64,000 nt of DNA from Corynebacterium ulceribovis DSM 45146 (lineage in GTDB: Bacteria; Actinomycetota; Actinomycetes; Mycobacteriales; Mycobacteriaceae): contig NZ_AQUY01000001.1 of NCBI RefSeq assembly GCF_000372445.1, positions 93,157-157,156 on the forward strand, in the 5' to 3' direction. A model generated the notes under the pieces. It saw nothing but the letters and a program-made list of their open reading frames with translations. It ran no database searches and had not been told where the DNA came from. The position numbers were made by a program, and so were the translations under genes. Below, in pieces: positions 62,924-64,000 of this stretch. How positions within the stretch are numbered: position 1 is the stretch's first letter; the number at the start of each line of letters is the position of its first letter.

Positions 62924-63961
62924 ATGCCATCTGGTGACGGTTCGCCCGCCAACAAAACGCCGGAAGCCGGACAATTGTTGGCTTTTGAGCTTGGCGACGA
63001 AGCTCTAGAAGCAGAAATTTTGGCTGGCATGCAGGCCAGTGAAGTCCAACTGATGGCCGAGCTGAGCAAGGGCGCCGACTTTCTGGTCGACAAAATCAGC
63101 CATCTGGCGAAGGCCGGCGGGAAGCGCTTCCGCCCGATGTACTCCTTGATCGCGGCGCAGTTCGGCGACAATCCGCAGAGCAAGGATGTGATTCGGTCGG
63201 CGGTGGTGGTGGAGCTGACGCACCTAGCGACGCTGTACCACGATGACGTCATGGATGAGGCGGACATGCGCCGCGGCGTGGAGTCGGCGAACGCTCGGTG
63301 GGATAACTCGGTCGCTATTTTGGCGGGTGACTACATTTTCTCGGTGTGCTCAGCGATGCTGTCTGGCCTGGGCAGTTACACGCTGGACCATTTCGCGACG
63401 ACCTTTGGTGATTTGGTGACCGGCCAGATGCGCGAGACGTTGGGCGCGCCGGAGGGCACGGACCCGGTTGACCATTACATGCAGGTCATTCGTGAGAAAA
63501 CTGGTGTGCTGATTTCCACTGCTGGCCGTTTGGGTGCGTACCATGCGGGCGCGCCAGCGGAGTACGTGGAGGCGCTGTCGAATTACGGCATGTGCGTCGG
63601 GTTGGTGTTCCAGATTGTCGACGACATGATCGATATTTACTCCGACATGGATGAGTCGGGGAAGACGCCGGGCACGGATTTGCGCGAAGGTGTGTTCACT
63701 TTGCCGGTGCTGTTGGCGATGCGCCAGCAGGATGAGGTCGGTGCGCGGCTGCGGGAGATGCTCACGGGGCCGCTGGAGACTGACGCTGAGGTTGAGGAGG
63801 CCTTGGAGCTGCTGGCTCGTTCTGAGGGACGTGAGCTGTGCCTGGGTATGGTGCGTCAGTTGCTGGAGGATGCGAAGAGTGAGTTGGCGGTGCTGCCGGA
63901 TGGTGCGGCGAAGAACGCGCTGCGTAACTTGACGGAGTACACCACCCGCCGCGTCGGTTAA
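62924..63961 (+). CDS. Polyprenyl diphosphate synthase (menaquinone tail)
   Basis: 345 residues. Trans-prenyltransferase that builds the polyprenyl chain used by MenA. First Asp-rich motif LYHDDVMDEADMRRG, second FQIVDDMIDIYSD, plus GGKRFRPMY and GQMRETLGA. GAGG lies eight bases before the ATG. Equivalent to Rv0562/ispB-type genes beside menJ. Chain length is not readable with certainty. The last 39 bases of the window after it contain nothing recognisable. Confidence 0.92.
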   Translation: MPSGDGSPANKTPEAGQLLAFELGDEALEAEILAGMQASEVQLMAELSKGADFLVDKISHLAKAGGKRFRPMYSLIAAQFGDNPQSKDVIRSAVVVELTHLATLYHDDVMDEADMRRGVESANARWDNSVAILAGDYIFSVCSAMLSGLGSYTLDHFATTFGDLVTGQMRETLGAPEGTDPVDHYMQVIREKTGVLISTAGRLGAYHAGAPAEYVEALSNYGMCVGLVFQIVDDMIDIYSDMDESGKTPGTDLREGVFTLPVLLAMRQQDEVGARLREMLTGPLETDAEVEEALELLARSEGRELCLGMVRQLLEDAKSELAVLPDGAAKNALRNLTEYTTRRVG

Positions 63962-64000
63962 GGGCCTGCCCCTGATTTCCTACCGTGACCTGCTGATTTG

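Noticed and set aside
61505..62974. menJ with a 71-residue N-terminal extension
   Set aside because: The extra residues are not FAD-domain sequence and would overlap the prenyl synthase start region; the Rossmann motif begins right after the internal ATG.
62000..63961. Prenyl synthase as a 653-residue protein
   Set aside because: The first 308 codons are antisense to menJ; the GAGG-preceded ATG at 62924 gives the normal family length.
1..64000. tRNA, rRNA, riboswitch or insertion sequence
   Set aside because: No cloverleaf, rRNA segment, known aptamer core or transposase frame was recognised on either strand.

Overview
The window is a high-GC actinobacterial chromosome segment, almost certainly from Corynebacterium or a very close relative. 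Support comes from mycothiol synthesis (mshA), senX3-regX3, the 33-residue basic ribosomal protein bS22, LmeA-like and MgtA-like envelope proteins, menaquinone genes ending in a MenJ-type reductase, and a gene order (DUF445 / purU / deoC ... mshA / gpmA / senX3 / regX3 / ppx / proC ... hemA-hemC-hemD-hemB ... hemL / ccdA / resB / ccsB ... men) that I recall from other corynebacteria. No rRNA or tRNA gene, CRISPR array, transposase or phage gene was seen.

Layout. 1-8.7 kb: a truncated HNH protein, small membrane proteins, DUF445, purU, a DeoC homologue that lacks its catalytic residues, an LmeA-like protein, a methyltransferase, DUF2505 and murB. 8.7-20.1 kb: fadD, mshA, a YbjN-domain gene running in frame and without a stop into gpmA, senX3-regX3, an Rv0495c-like Cys-rich protein, ppx, an acidic membrane protein, proC, a BldC-like HTH protein and bS22. 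20.2-27.8 kb: large-subunit catalase, a CDGSH protein divergent from a haem-oxygenase-like redox enzyme, a frameshifted binding-protein lipoprotein, a CDF transporter, a nadB-like oxidase, a HAD-IB hydrolase and a glutaredoxin-like protein. 28.0-43.4 kb: hemA, hemC, hemD, hemB, two membrane proteins, a P1B-ATPase homologue with every catalytic motif lost, hemL, a phosphatase, then a TlpA-CcdA-ResB-CcsB cytochrome c maturation set. 43.4-46.1 kb: rmlB, rmlC, rmlA (no rmlD). 46.1-64 kb: menaquinone genes menA, menE, menB, menC, menD, menG, menJ and a polyprenyl diphosphate synthase, interrupted by a glycosyltransferase, an AbiEi/DUF559 nuclease-like gene, mgtA and repeat-rich intergenic DNA.

The haem, cytochrome c and menaquinone blocks together supply respiratory-chain cofactors. 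Many genes start 6-8 bases after a TANNNT hexamer, which fits leaderless transcription.

Three non-genic signals stand out. (1) An 11-mer, GCTTWTTGACG, occurs 21 times exactly, on both strands, in several reading frames and in intergenic DNA, against roughly 0.05 expected by chance; it resembles a DNA-uptake-type signal. (2) Eight intergenic elements are each exactly 66 bp: a 17-bp arm, 32 bp of unrelated sequence, and the inverted 17-bp arm. They form three clusters, and each cluster also holds a GC-rich hairpin of a second repeat family. (3) Short tandem duplications (10-33 bp) sit just past, or include, the stop codons of many genes.
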